Counted from the first letter of the stretch, positions 9,091 through 18,825 are shown. The stretch: DNA of 18,825 bases from Trachelipus rathkii (GCA_015478945.1 JABUQX010097339.1:2501-21325), one strand, 5' to 3'. Notes: generated by a model not told the origin, from the sequence alone. Made by a program: numbers and translations.

Positions 9091-9960
9091 TACAAAGCAA
9101 CAGAGACACACACACACACTATAACATCACATATATTATAATATATATATACTAATATATTAATATATAATATAATATATTAGTAATATATATAATATAA
9201 TTAATATATATAATATAAAAATATTATAATATTTAAATATATATTAATATATAAATTATATGTATTATAATATTATATATTAATATATTTATTAATATAT
9301 ATATTAATATATATATAATTTATATAATATAATATATAATAATATATATAAAATTAAATATATTATATATATATATATATAATATAATATATAATATAAA
9401 TTATATATTAAATATTAAATAATATGTATATATATTAATATTATATTATATATTAATATATATATATATTCTAATAAGATAGTATAATTAAATTATAAAT
9501 ATATATGTATGGAGTAAACAACTATTTATTCTTTTCAGTTTATATATATTTCTCTTTATTACTGTATAAGTATAATATCATATAATATAATATATAATCC
9601 ACGAGAATATTATATATATATATTCGAAATATACTATATTAGTCGATACACTAGAGAGGATATAATTATATATATTATATATATATTATAAAAATTATAT
9701 ATACATATAATGATAATATAAATATATATTATATATAAGTAATAATATAAATATATATTAACCTTTTACAGACAAAGAAAAATATATATATATATATACT
9801 AATTTTAGAATAATATTTAGAGGTCTTGCTAATAAGATAATATAAATATATTAATAATAATACCTAATAATTATTATTATATTAATATATATATATAATA
9901 TAAGATATATATTATATATAATTATAATATTATAATAATAGGGTATTCCATTAAAAAAAC
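9091..9960. repeat. Short CA run and long AT/TA repeat block
   Basis: A short (CA)n run lies at about 9106-9118. After that, A and T make up almost every base to about 9490, then again in patches to 9940, with short mixed islands near 9500-9660, 9760-9780 and 9815-9835. The alternating and self-complementary sequence can extrude cruciforms. No genes. Confidence 0.88.
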
Positions 9961-10205
9961 TATAAAGAGCTATAAACTACATTAAATTTGAGCAATCCAG
10001 TATATTCCATAATAGTGATAACAGTCATACATATACTACGAATATACCGTAGTTTGTATGCAAATTTTTAAATATTTTATTACGAACAATTCAAAACTTA
10101 AACATTTCCTCATTCTCTCGCGTAGAGCATGCTTTGATGTACATTTCTTCAATGGTACCCATTAGCTTTGGTAACTACCTTCGGCCAAAGGTAACTTGAT
10201 GGTTA
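9961..10205. other. Unique stretch with small inverted repeats
   Basis: ACTACG (10035-10040) pairs with CGTAGT (10048-10053). An octamer ATGCAAAT at 10058-10065 matches the POU-factor octamer but is expected by chance. CTTTGG and CCAAAG arms lie near 10168-10192. No gene is recognised. Confidence 0.5.
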
Positions 10206-10377
10206 AATATATTATTGTTGAGGGTAACAATAATGGATGCTAATATGTCTGACCCCTTTCTCGAGTTGAACACTGTGCGGCTAAGCTTTTGTGTAAATAA
10301 TATTGTTGGGCAATATTGATGCTAAAAGTCCGACCTTCTCATTGAACACTGGCAAGCTATTTGGTGTTAATAAGCTT
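10206..10377. repeat. Diverged tandem duplication of about 76-91 bp
   Basis: Two direct copies share the same order of landmarks: TATTGTTG (10213 and 10301), GATGCTAA (about 10236 and 10319), CTGACC or CCGACC, CTTTCTC or CTTCTC, TTGAACACTG (10266 and 10342), and AAGCT followed by TTTGTGTAAATAA or TTTGGTGTTAATAA. The second copy is about 12 bases shorter. The sequence just upstream (about 10127-10205) may be a third, more diverged copy. Within copy two, GCAAGCT (10352-10358) and AGCTTGC (10373-10379) form a perfect 7-bp inverted repeat. Confidence 0.65.
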
Positions 10378-10379
10378 GC

Positions 10380-11316
10380 TTTTTGTTTTCCCTCTTTGTT
10401 GTAGGAAAGAATAATTGGTTGCGCAGGCGATTTTGAAGTACCTGGTTCGGGATGAAAATTGAAACATCCAGCCCGTAGCTAGTAAGAGGAGAGAGTGACT
10501 TCCTGGTTTGCCGCGTCTGTGGGAACATGTTTTTCTTTCCCCACTTCATTCGGAGTGATATCTTCTTGGTTACAGGCATTTTAAATTTGGGAAAGGAAAT
10601 GTTTTGAACAGTTCGTTAAAAATGAGAATTGGAAATTTTAGTTAACAGGGGTTTAGGTTTTTCTATATTCTTTCTTTACAGAGTTCGATTCCTTCAAGTC
10701 ACAGGGATATTCTCTTTGGTTTTCACAATTAAAAGAATAGAATCGCTGTTTATTAACAAGCTCTCGCACTTCTATGTTTATAATAAAGAGCAAGGATAGT
10801 TACAGGTTTTTTTGGTAGTTTTAATTAAACTCTACTTAATTAACTGATTAAATAATTTCACCTCTAATGAAATCTCCATCTCAGGAATTTACCAAATTTA
10901 TTGCACTATTAAAGTATACATGTAAAAAAATGAAATGATGGAGTAATAAAAGTTTATTCTAGTTATTGTTTATTATCAGGAATGCAAAGAATAGCTGACA
11001 GTTTTTGTTATAATGAATGATAATGACAATGAGTAATTAAAATAACAACTATAACTTCAACAATTCACTGTGATTTCATGAAGCAATATAACACAATTTT
11101 TAGATATTCCTGAATAATTATATAATTCAAACACTTAGATAATTAATTATCTGAATCTAATCCTTCCACCATCTAAAGTGGTTTCCTTCAGAATCATTTA
11201 AGATTCTCTCTCTCCCTCTTAGAAGTACCCAGCTACCAGCAAATTAAATATCGTTAGCTTATTGCCTAGCTAAATGCTTTGGCAGTTTGAAATTCCCTAA
11301 CAAGCACGATCTTATT
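10380..11316. other. Gene-like composition, splice-like sites, no assembled exon
   Basis: Composition is more balanced at 10380-10740. Pyrimidine-rich tracts ending in AG, resembling splice acceptors on the + strand, occur at about 10385-10404, 10559-10575 and 10660-10681. None leads into a long open frame; the last gives only about 20 codons before a stop. A minus-strand open frame (10367-10579) has no recognisable motif and runs into the tandem duplication. 10740-11316 is AT-rich with nothing recognisable. Confidence 0.45.
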
Positions 11317-11643
11317 TTAAAATACATTCATATTTATGCTCATGAGTGCAAGAAAATCTACACTCCTACTCAACATCTTATCAAAAACTTTTAAATCCTT
11401 CACCAAACCCCATTCCCATTGCCAACAGAGATCTTCAATCCATAGTGTCTTGTAACCTTTTTTCTTAAATTTTTCTAAAAGTACATTCAATGGAAGTGGA
11501 TGATAAGGAGAGCTGTAAGTACCAAATGGCTTTACCAAAGTATTAACATACCCTGAAAATAAAACTTCTAAACTTTGGTTTAACCTTCCTCGTTCCGACC
11601 GACCAGACGCTATCAATAAGCTAAGTGTTAGAATACCACTCAT
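11317..11643 (-). CDS. Possible exon of a DUF229/sulfatase-like protein
   Basis: A 108-codon open frame with even amino acid composition, unlike the repeat frames elsewhere. Residues 48-84 contain HPLPLNVLLEKFKKKGYKTL, then WIEDLCWQWEWGLVKDL. The pattern of a hydrophobic helix, Lys-rich turn, GY-x-T, then ED and an aromatic stretch resembles the part of DUF229 (alkaline-phosphatase/sulfatase superfamily) proteins that follows the VGD and LTG motifs; SGY at residues 30-32 sits where LTG would be, and VDFLALMSINMNVF near the end resembles the later hydrophobic segment. This is recognition by eye. TTTTATTTTCAG in minus orientation, ending at 11553, is a good splice acceptor, so the true exon may begin at 11552 rather than at the ATG. 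Only a fragment of any full-length enzyme is present; an exon, a processed pseudogene piece or an unrelated frame all remain possible. Confidence 0.35.
   Translation of the reverse strand: MSGILTLSLLIASGRSERGRLNQSLEVLFSGYVNTLVKPFGTYSSPYHPLPLNVLLEKFKKKGYKTLWIEDLCWQWEWGLVKDLKVFDKMLSRSVDFLALMSINMNVF
11542..11565 (-). promoter_or_regulatory. Candidate splice acceptor for the minus-strand exon
   Basis: Read on the minus strand, TTTTATTTTCAG followed by GGTATG ends with AG at 11554-11553, inside the open frame. A second, weaker acceptor (GTACTTACAG) lies about 40 bases further downstream on the minus strand. Confidence 0.3.
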
Positions 11644-11664
11644 ATAATTACTATATATAATTTT

Positions 11665-12390
11665 GATATATCTCCTCTACACTACCTACAGTAGTAGTTA
11701 GTGGGCAACCCTTAATATAGGGGGCTAAACTATACCAATGGGGTAAGAACCCTTATAATGTAGGAGGGTAGACTAAGTCACTAACGAACGTTATAAGTAT
11801 AAGAATACCCGTAAATATATGTTAAATAACTCTCCTCCAAAGTGGGTCAAATAATATCCACTAAGTGTATTATGGTGAGTAAATCCCTAACTATAGTAGT
11901 AACACCGCTATGTGTTAAACTAATATCCAAACTCAGGCTACTAGCAGAAACCGGATTATAATTATATATAACTGCACCAGTGACTACCTCTACTACTAGA
12001 GTTACTCAACTAGGATACTAATATTCCCATACGTAGGGAAGTCTGATCTTGATACTGACTACTAATTATTCGATGAATACTGTACTGCTACCACGATAAT
12101 ACTATCAGTAGAATTTACATAGATAGTAGTTCTAACGGTCCATGGGTACCACTACAAGTTGACTGCTCTAATCGTAGCATGTTTATGATTAACTCACTAG
12201 GGTGCTTAAATATGCTAGTTAACCAGTTATAATTTAACTCAAATGATAGGAGGTCTACGTAGTCTACTCACCAATATAATATATATTATCATATACGGTA
12301 CTCAAATCACCATACATAACTTATTGTGGGTTGACTATAAATCTCCATTTGATGACCATGCGTTACTATCTTAAGCAATTTGGGGACCAC
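11665..12390. other. 726-base stretch with no A or T run of four or more
   Basis: Although still AT-rich, this stretch holds no AAAA or TTTT, whereas both are frequent before and after it. CTA, TAG, TAC and GTA trinucleotides are overrepresented, for example AGTAGTAGTTAG, CTACTACTAGAG and GTCTACGTAGTC. A weak 42-base repetition is visible (AACCCTTAATATAGG at about 11706 and AACCCTTATAATGTAGG at about 11749). No long open frame exists on either strand. It may be an old, decayed TAG/CTA satellite or an unusual structural domain. Confidence 0.6.
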
Positions 12391-13680
12391 AAAAAGATTG
12401 ACTAACTAGAGTTCAAAAATGGCAAGCCAATGGAATGTTGGGTGAAAACCATTTCTAATTTTTTAATTCTCTTCATCTCATCCTCGCTAGAAATTATAAT
12501 TATTGCTAAACCTATTGGGCAAAAATGATCTTATGTAGCTTAAGGTCCTCACGATAAATAGAAATTGATAAATGGTCAAGTAACCCGTCCGTATTGAGAT
12601 ATCTTCTTCAGTCACGCTAGATAAAGAGGGAGATAATCCCCCATTGGAGACAAAAGAATCAGAAAAAAATATAATTCACTAAAGATACTCTCTCCAGAAT
12701 CTCCCGGCAGAATCGACTTGAATTTCGTATCACAAAATTTTCGCTCCAACGAAAGAGTCAGAATGACAGGACGAATTGTCGGAAAGCTGGCGCTGGAAAG
12801 GCTGGCTACCATAATCTAGCACTACGAAGATGGCAGCTATCTCACAGAGGCAGGCACTTTTGTACCTTATTGAGGCAACTATGATTCCTTTGTCGATATG
12901 AATCAGTTCTGATCCTATCCGGATAGCTCTCAATAAAAAAGAAACCCATTCATTTAGTCAAATTATGTGCCCGAATTTTAAAGATCCATGAACCCATGCA
13001 TATAATTAACTATATGGGTGCGTTGCATACAGACAATTACATAAGTAATCGCGCGACACGGCGAAATTTTAAGCAGAAGATTCATTTCGACCATATAATT
13101 GGTGTGACACGCAGATAAGTATGAACACACGACAACAACCACTACAGAACTACTGCACTCAACTGCATTACCCTAAACACCAAACAAACAAATGAAAAAC
13201 GATACAACAGGAACAACACACAAACACCTGCTAATACATAAATATGCGCACTATTCAAAACATTCGGCGAGAAAAGGACTCAAGCACAAGCGACACATCT
13301 CATCAGTCCGTACATTCATATACTATGTCAGCTTCTTCATCTTGGCGCAGCATTTCATGGGCTCTCAGCTAATCTGAATTCACTATACAGTTCGAGATTC
13401 AATCGTTTTTCGGTAGAACGCAATAGCAGACATAATCTTATCTTCAAGCATGCAATCGGAATTCATTCGAATGCAATTTTATCAAAGTCGTCGGCAGAAA
13501 AGACTGCGAATGTGAGCGCGGCGTCCACGTAAAGCAACTCATTTGATTGGAAGAGACTTCCTCCTCAAACACGGAAACCCCACTCGATTCGCTCTTGACT
13601 ACGAATCTCTCTCAAGAAAATGAGTATTCTGTCCGACCCGCACTCGCCTCTTTACTGTAATGAAGTTAGGAAAATATAAT
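12391..13680. other. More GC- and CpG-rich block, no gene assembled
   Basis: This is visibly richer in G, C and CpG than the rest, with strings such as GCGCGACACGGCG (about 13051) and GAGCGCGGCGTCC (about 13515). Open frames of 60-67 codons occur (minus 12612-12812 and 12730-12933; plus 13192-13377), but they overlap in different frames and show no recognisable domains. The 10-base palindrome CATTCGAATG lies at 13464-13473. It could hold short exons, a promoter or an unrecognised element. Confidence 0.45.
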
Positions 13681-14357
13681 TGCATAGAATAAGACTAGTT
13701 AAGGTCAAGGATCCATGATGACATATTCAAAAAGCGAAACTCGGTTTCACCTGGCAACCTTAACTACGTATGTTAAACTTCCTAGTACAACGCTAGCTAT
13801 AATAGTAAAATTCTACTTATATTTTTAAGTATGTGCAAGTTATATGCGGATTATGGTCTGAAATTCATTTGGATTCCACTACGAACTTTGATCCCTTTTC
13901 GAATTCTAAATGTCTGTACCGCTCCCTTTTAATGTTTGCAAGAATATTTGTTTCAAATATAGCGACTTATAATTCCAAGCAACTTCGTCCTCTTAGATAT
14001 CAGCTGAATGGGAAAAAAGGCAGGAAAAATAGTCAAAGAGGCAAAGTATAAATGCCCTCTAGTCGTAACTTAACAGCTTTGAACAAAAACTAATTTAGCG
14101 AAGTAGCACGAGCTTAGATCAATATCCATGGCATTTGAACAGAATTAGAATTATATCGATGTGATGAAAATACTGACTCACTCTTCATTGGCACCTTCAA
14201 CGTTCGATCACAATGTTGCCTATTTGAAACTAAACTATCTCCTGAGATAACTACAAATTCAGAATTATTACAATATAATAACTTTTAATTATGTATAATA
14301 TTTGATGTATTAAATGTTTGTACGTTTGTTTATATCTAACGGATAATAACCAGGAAT
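13681..14357. other. Unique stretch without recognised gene
   Basis: A 72-codon open frame (13833-14051, +) ends in a basic tail (GKKGRKNSQRGK) but has no recognisable motif and no clear splice or initiation context. A GAAAC-TCG-GTTTC hairpin lies near 13737-13749. The rest is AT-rich and featureless. Confidence 0.45.
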
Positions 14358-14456
14358 ATGGCATTGTTGGTCGTGTTGAATGCACTACTCTCTTGTACTC
14401 TGTCTGTTCTGGCTCATGAATGGATCGGTACGAAACCCGCTTATACTGTCGGTTAG
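14358..14456 (+). CDS. Very short ORF with signal-peptide-like start (tentative)
   Basis: The ATG at 14358 opens 32 codons. The first 20 residues, MALLVVLNALLSCTLSVLAH, have the form of a secretory signal peptide: a short N-terminus, a hydrophobic core and small residues before a possible cleavage site near Ala19. EWIGTKPAYTVG follows, then TAG at 14454-14456. GT dinucleotides near the end could be splice donors, so this might be a first exon. An overlapping longer frame (14380-14688, 102 codons) is also Leu/Val-rich, which shows that T-rich DNA here gives hydrophobic peptides in several frames; that weakens the case. Unknown function. Confidence 0.12.
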   Translation: MALLVVLNALLSCTLSVLAHEWIGTKPAYTVG

Positions 14457-15460
14457 ATTACAGACAGAGGTTATTATGCCTCGTATTATTAATATTCGCG
14501 TTGTAGATATCCATCGAGCATTGGTTGTAACAACGGCTTTAGTCTTGAGTTATTTGTATTGGCAGTACTGGTGGCTTCTTACTATCCTTCCATTTGAAAC
14601 GCAGGAAGTAATACTGAAAACAGTTTTATGCCTTCACAGATCATTGTTATGTTATGTCTTATCATTGGTATCTTTTCGAGAAGCATAATTAGAGAATAAT
14701 TCCTGAAATTTGAAAATGTAAATTTAAGACTTTAAGAAGAATTTGTTTTTATTAATAACCCGGGCAAATTGCATTATATTTTAGAATAAAATCATAACAA
14801 TACGCTACTTTGCTTCAACATACACAGTCAGTTGAAATACAATAGTTTAGACGCAAAAGAAACGGGACAGACGTAAACTGTAGCATTCTTTCATTCAGAG
14901 AAACAGGATATTAACTTAATCTAAAATCAATATTTTAATTTTATAGTTATGGAACATACACCGTGTACTTGAGTGCTAAGATTTATGCGCGAGCCTAATA
15001 TATTAGGCATAAGTCTAATGAAGAAAACATGAACTAGTTAAAAACCGTCCGTTTGAATTATTCACTTCTTACACGTCGATGTCAGAGAATGGAGTTCATG
15101 AATATTGACTCACTATACATATTTAAGGTTCCTAAGAAAGAAAAAACAGCTTCTTACATAATGAGTGGAGATACTCGTCTCGTCGAAAGTCCTAACGCGG
15201 GCCCGGAACGAGCAACTTGAATGTACGCAATCACAAATTATATGTATCTGACTAAAACGAAGCAATTTTCGAGGCAGATGTTTGTAGTGTAGAAATCGCG
15301 CTGAGAGAAATTGCTCTCAGTAGAGAGTACCAATCTTCTAAGTCTTTTACCAATAAAGCCCTTAATTCTGTCTATTTTAATTGCAGCAAAAGGAAGGACT
15401 TTTTTAAACATTTGTATTGAACTTCTCTCGATCTCAGCTAAGATAATAACAGTGGATTAT
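14457..15460. other. Unique stretch with a strong splice-acceptor-like site
   Basis: No gene assembled. A well-formed acceptor-like sequence (TTCTGTCTATTTTAATTGCAG) ends at about 15387, but all three following frames stop within about 12 codons, so at most it begins a short terminal exon. The hairpin at 15301-15320 lies about 70 bases upstream. A small GC-rich spot (ACGCGGGCCCGG, about 15193-15206) is present. Confidence 0.45.
15301..15320. other. Perfect 7-bp hairpin CTGAGAG/CTCTCAG
   Basis: The arms at 15301-15307 and 15314-15320 are perfectly complementary around a 6-base loop (AAATTG). No T run follows. Function unknown. Confidence 0.6.
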
Positions 15461-16080
15461 TATAATATAATATAGTTTTATAAACAAACTTGTAATTCAT
15501 TATCCAATATATCTTATTTTTAAATATACCTCCTACTCTATACTGCTATATCGTCCGCGTCAACTCTAAGAATGAAACCAACCAATCTTATAAGCAACAG
15601 AGTACTTATCAGTACCACCATAACTGATAGTTAAGCTATATTACTTTATTAAATACTACTTTAATTCTTTAATACTCTTGCTTTATCTCTTTAACTCATA
15701 TTACTTGCTTATTACTATTCTGAATTTATCTTTAACTTTCTAGCTTTAAATTGCTATTAAAGGACCATTTTAACTTAATTTACCTCTGACTTCTATTTAA
15801 CTTCTGCTATATTAACTGTTATTAATAACTATATATTATTTATTAAATAGATAGGAAATATTTTTTGATTAAGTTAGCATATCGAGTCGATTAACATTTT
15901 ATATATTTATAATTAATTAATTTATTAATATAATATTTTTATTATTAATATTATATATTTTTATTATATATATTCTATATTTGTATTAATCTTTTTATAT
16001 ATACATATACTATATTATACTTAGTATATTATTGACTATATACATTTATAGTTATTATTTATAGTTAAACACATATACAT
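15461..16080. other. AT-rich stretch, no gene
   Basis: Mostly A and T with C as the main third base from 15640 to 15820, then TTAATTAATTTATTAATA-type sequence. No open frame of interest and no recognised element. Confidence 0.6.
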
Positions 16081-16740
16081 ATTACTATCAATAACACTAC
16101 AATACTCCCTACCAGCGCAGAGAAATAATCTAAACTAACTACACATCATACTATCACTAACACTATATAACCTCATACACTTATACACACCTTCACTATG
16201 GCACTTACATTTATCATTTGTTAACTTTTGATATATCTAATACATATTATACATTTTACTCCCATATACACATCTCACATAATATATTAACTATACATCA
16301 TATATATTGAGTACACACTAAACATACATAACTACTATAATATAACATCACACAATCAACACATAACACAACACACTATCACACTACACCACACTTACCA
16401 CTATATTAAACACTCAACATTATCAATCATATTAGTATACTTATAACATCATCATTACACTTAATGCATCATAATATACATTGTCTCAAAAGAACATCTT
16501 AACACTATTATACACTAACACTCATAACACAAAATATTAATTACTATTTAATTATTGAACTAATTAACATATAATTATTAATAACACTCACACAGATTCA
16601 CTTACACTCACTACAACTCATACATATTAAACTTACACTAATACAAATTATCATATTACAACTAGCTCACATCTAATATTTTACACACTAACATCAACAC
16701 AACACCACATTCACACACAACCACACACACACTTAAAGGA
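16081..16740. repeat. G-depleted, degenerate CA/ACT-rich tract
   Basis: By hand count the + strand has 19 G in 660 bases, and only 9 G in 16321-16740, while C is frequent (ACAC, CATCA and CACTCA units). This marks a decayed (CA)n or ACA/ACT-type simple repeat of unusual length with strong strand asymmetry. No coding potential. Confidence 0.75.
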
Positions 16741-18480
16741 AATTATTACATACTATATATAAAAGATTAATATTATATATTAAAATAAATATTTATTATT
16801 AGTTTCTAAAATTAAATAAATTCATATGTGCTAGATTTGCTTACTTTCTAGTATATCTCATACCCGGCAAAGTTCCAAAAAGTTTCTTTAAATAATTTAC
16901 CATATATATATTCTAAAAATCATTATATTGAAAGCACAAGATTGAACCGGTTTAGTTATAAGAACTTTGAGTTTTATCATTATAATTATTACGTGGTTAA
17001 ATTTCTTAAAAATACTATATAGTTAATAATAAACTATCTTAATATACTTATATAATATTGTATATATATAATGCAGATAAAATAAACATATATAATTTAC
17101 TAATTCATATAAATTACTAATATATATAAATAAATCCTTTCAAAGGTCTACCCTACAGCTCACCTCTATTCATATTATATACAATCATAATACATACTCA
17201 ACATTTATTTTTCTAATAATTTAACATGCTGTACACTATTTGATGAAAGTTTTTTTTTTAAATAAAAAAAACAAAACTAAGTAAAAATTTTAGGATATAA
17301 CCATCAACAATAGAATTATAATAAGTAAAAGAATTATATTCATGTATTTTATTAAAAATCATTCCATATACTACTATACTATATATTAATATATATTACA
17401 TCAATTCAATGCTTACTATAACATAATATTCAATCGAGTTTATGTTAAATAATTATAATTACGTGATTTACTTTTATATTTAATTATATTTAATTCTAAG
17501 TGACATTAACTTGATAACTATCCTAACTTATCTATAAAGAAAATCACAATTACGACTCAATTTTAATACATTATGATCCGAACTATACTATCATCTCTAT
17601 AAGTAATAAATTGGTTGAAATAACTTACTATAGCGTAATAATTTATTAATCCAGTTTATATCAGACGGGCACTAATTTTGTACAACGCCTAAGTGCAGGT
17701 AAAACTATATATTCCAAGACTGACCATTTCATTCTGGGTAAATATAATGACTCTTATATAATAATCAACATTATCCTAAATATAGCTCTAATATATTATA
17801 CTAATCTATCCTTTTATATTATTTGTTAAACGGCTAATTAACCTTATATATATAAATAATACTACAGTCAATAAATAATATATTCCCTGATTATAAGATC
17901 ATAATATAGTAAACTCTCTAATATATCTATATAAATATATAATTTATTATATATATATATAATTATATAATTATCCAATATGTAATAAACATATACTTGT
18001 ATCCTCATATATATCCTATTAGCTAACATATAAAAGGAAATTGTTTTACCTTTACTGTATCTCTAATTAGGATAGAGAAAATATCTCAATTAATTATCTA
18101 CGTATTAATGTATTCTCCGAATATTATATTAATTTCTTATTAAATATACATTTTTCTAAAACCTTTATATACAAATATTGTTATATATTATCTTTTTCAC
18201 CAATAACTACATTATACAATTACTATAGTCTATTAGTTACTGTTAGCATAAGATTGTAACAAAAATATTCTTTATATTGAGGTAATTTGTGTGTATTATT
18301 TATTTTTTAAATAAAAGGTATATATATATACAATATAATTAACTTACTTTAATTAATTAATATTAACTTAAATAGGGTGATTAAATAATTTATTAATTCT
18401 ATAATTTATTAATTAATAATAATTAGATAATAATTAATAATTCTAATAGTACTAATATATACTAACATCACATAAGGTAC
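16741..18480. other. AT-rich intergenic stretch
   Basis: No gene seen in any frame. Local features are a foldback of ten T, AAAT and eight A at about 17250-17271, TA-dinucleotide runs near 17060, 17940 and 18325, and a TTAATTAA-rich palindromic patch at about 18340-18440. The mixed patch at 17640-17750 is unique sequence without recognised content. Confidence 0.6.
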
Positions 18481-18500
18481 TATATTCAAGCATACCTCAT

Positions 18501-18640
18501 CCCCGCAAAGGCACTTACATACCCGCACCGAGGTTTCTTCCCCGCATCCCGTCACCGCCTCATCGCTCCACAGGCTAAAATTATCATGCGTTATATCTAC
18601 CGCCCAGCCTCTAGCCTAGGCGCATATTCTCACCGGCCGA
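18501..18640. other. C-rich, CpG-containing island in AT-rich DNA
   Basis: By hand count 80 of 140 bases are G or C (C about 40%, G about 17%), with about a dozen CpG, while the flanks are almost all A and T. CCCGC-type strings recur (CCCCGCAAAGG, ACCCGCACCGAGG, CCCCGCATCCCG, CACCGCC). No open frame is recognisable and no repeat unit is exact. It may be a degenerate C-rich minisatellite or the edge of a CpG island. Confidence 0.6.
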
Positions 18641-18680
18641 ATAAAGTAATAATTATATAGACGACAATAATTACTACACA

Positions 18681-18775
18681 CCTGCACCAATATACACACA
18701 CACACACATCCCACACACACATCACACACACTCTATAATACACATTCACAACACATACAATACACATACACTTCA
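18681..18775. repeat. Degenerate (CA)n microsatellite
   Basis: ACACAC repeat with CCCACAC, CATCAC and ATACACAT interruptions, almost free of G on the + strand. Confidence 0.88.
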
Positions 18776-18825
18776 AAAATCTTATTAAAATGAATAATAT
18801 AATAACGTACTATAATAAAACAAAA

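Noticed and set aside
7201..9120. CRISPR-like or other spaced repeat array
   Set aside because: The repeats are simple CT, AT, TG, GAA and CA microsatellites without regular spacers.
10367..10579. 70-codon minus-strand open frame
   Set aside because: No motif; its end overlaps the tandem duplication, suggesting non-coding DNA.
10680..10700. B-box-like GAGTTCGATTCC
   Set aside because: The flanking bases do not form a T-stem and no A box lies upstream.
12612..12933. Two overlapping minus-strand open frames of 66 and 67 codons
   Set aside because: Mutually exclusive frames without recognisable domains; kept only as part of the GC-richer block.
13192..13377. 61-codon plus-strand open frame with His/Lys-rich start
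   Set aside because: Composition reflects CA-rich DNA; no domain seen.
14380..14688. 102-codon hydrophobic plus-strand open frame
   Set aside because: Not recognised. Its ATG lies inside another frame that looks more like a signal peptide, and T-rich sequence gives hydrophobic peptides by default.

Overview
The window looks like non-coding DNA from an animal genome, very AT-rich and repeat-dominated. The main evidence is a decayed APE-type non-LTR retrotransposon (LINE) with CR1/L2/Jockey-group motifs, together with long ATT, AT, CT, TG, GAA and CA simple repeats, very low coding density and pyrimidine-tract/CAG splice-like sites. I see no bacterial or phage features: no operons, ribosome binding sites or CRISPR array. 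The species cannot be fixed from the sequence. LINEs of this group that end in ATT-type microsatellite tails are common in invertebrates, which makes a mollusc-like or other invertebrate plausible, but this is inference.

Layout. 1-279 is an (ATT)n tract. 280 to about 3086 is one + strand LINE copy: an endonuclease domain (280-1067), a linker (1068-1465), a reverse transcriptase (1466-2348) and a thumb/C-terminal part (2444-2988), then an AATAAA signal at 3051. It lacks its 5' end, is broken by many stops and frameshifts, and has lost the catalytic Asp pair of the RT. About 3087-4937 is a mosaic of ATT tracts separated by short unique islands; one island (4498-4735) has a nested hairpin and its own AATAAA and may be the 3' end of another retroelement. 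4938-5880 and 6340-7200 are unique sequence with short perfect hairpins, around an AT-rich block with a roughly 120-bp diverged tandem duplication (6002-6240). 7201-7440 is CT then AT repeat; 8171-8517 is AT, then TG, then an AATAAA-bearing junction, then GAA repeat. 8700-9960 is mostly AT/TA repeat.

9961-15460 is the most gene-like part, with more balanced composition. It holds a diverged tandem duplication (10206-10377), a minus-strand ORF (11317-11643) that may be an exon of a DUF229/sulfatase-like protein, a 726-base stretch with no A or T run of four or more (11665-12390), a more GC- and CpG-rich block (12391-13680), and several splice-like sites. No complete gene could be assembled. 15461-18480 is AT-rich, including a segment almost without G on the + strand (16081-16740). 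A sharp C-rich, CpG-containing island (18501-18640) and a degenerate CA repeat close the window.

No genes are seen to work together here. The only confident coding remains belong to the LINE. The window does not show a convincing undescribed biological system. The items most worth checking are the nested hairpin before AATAAA/ATT at 4549-4698, the DUF229-like exon, the homopolymer-free block, and whether the frame breaks in the LINE are genuine or assembly errors.
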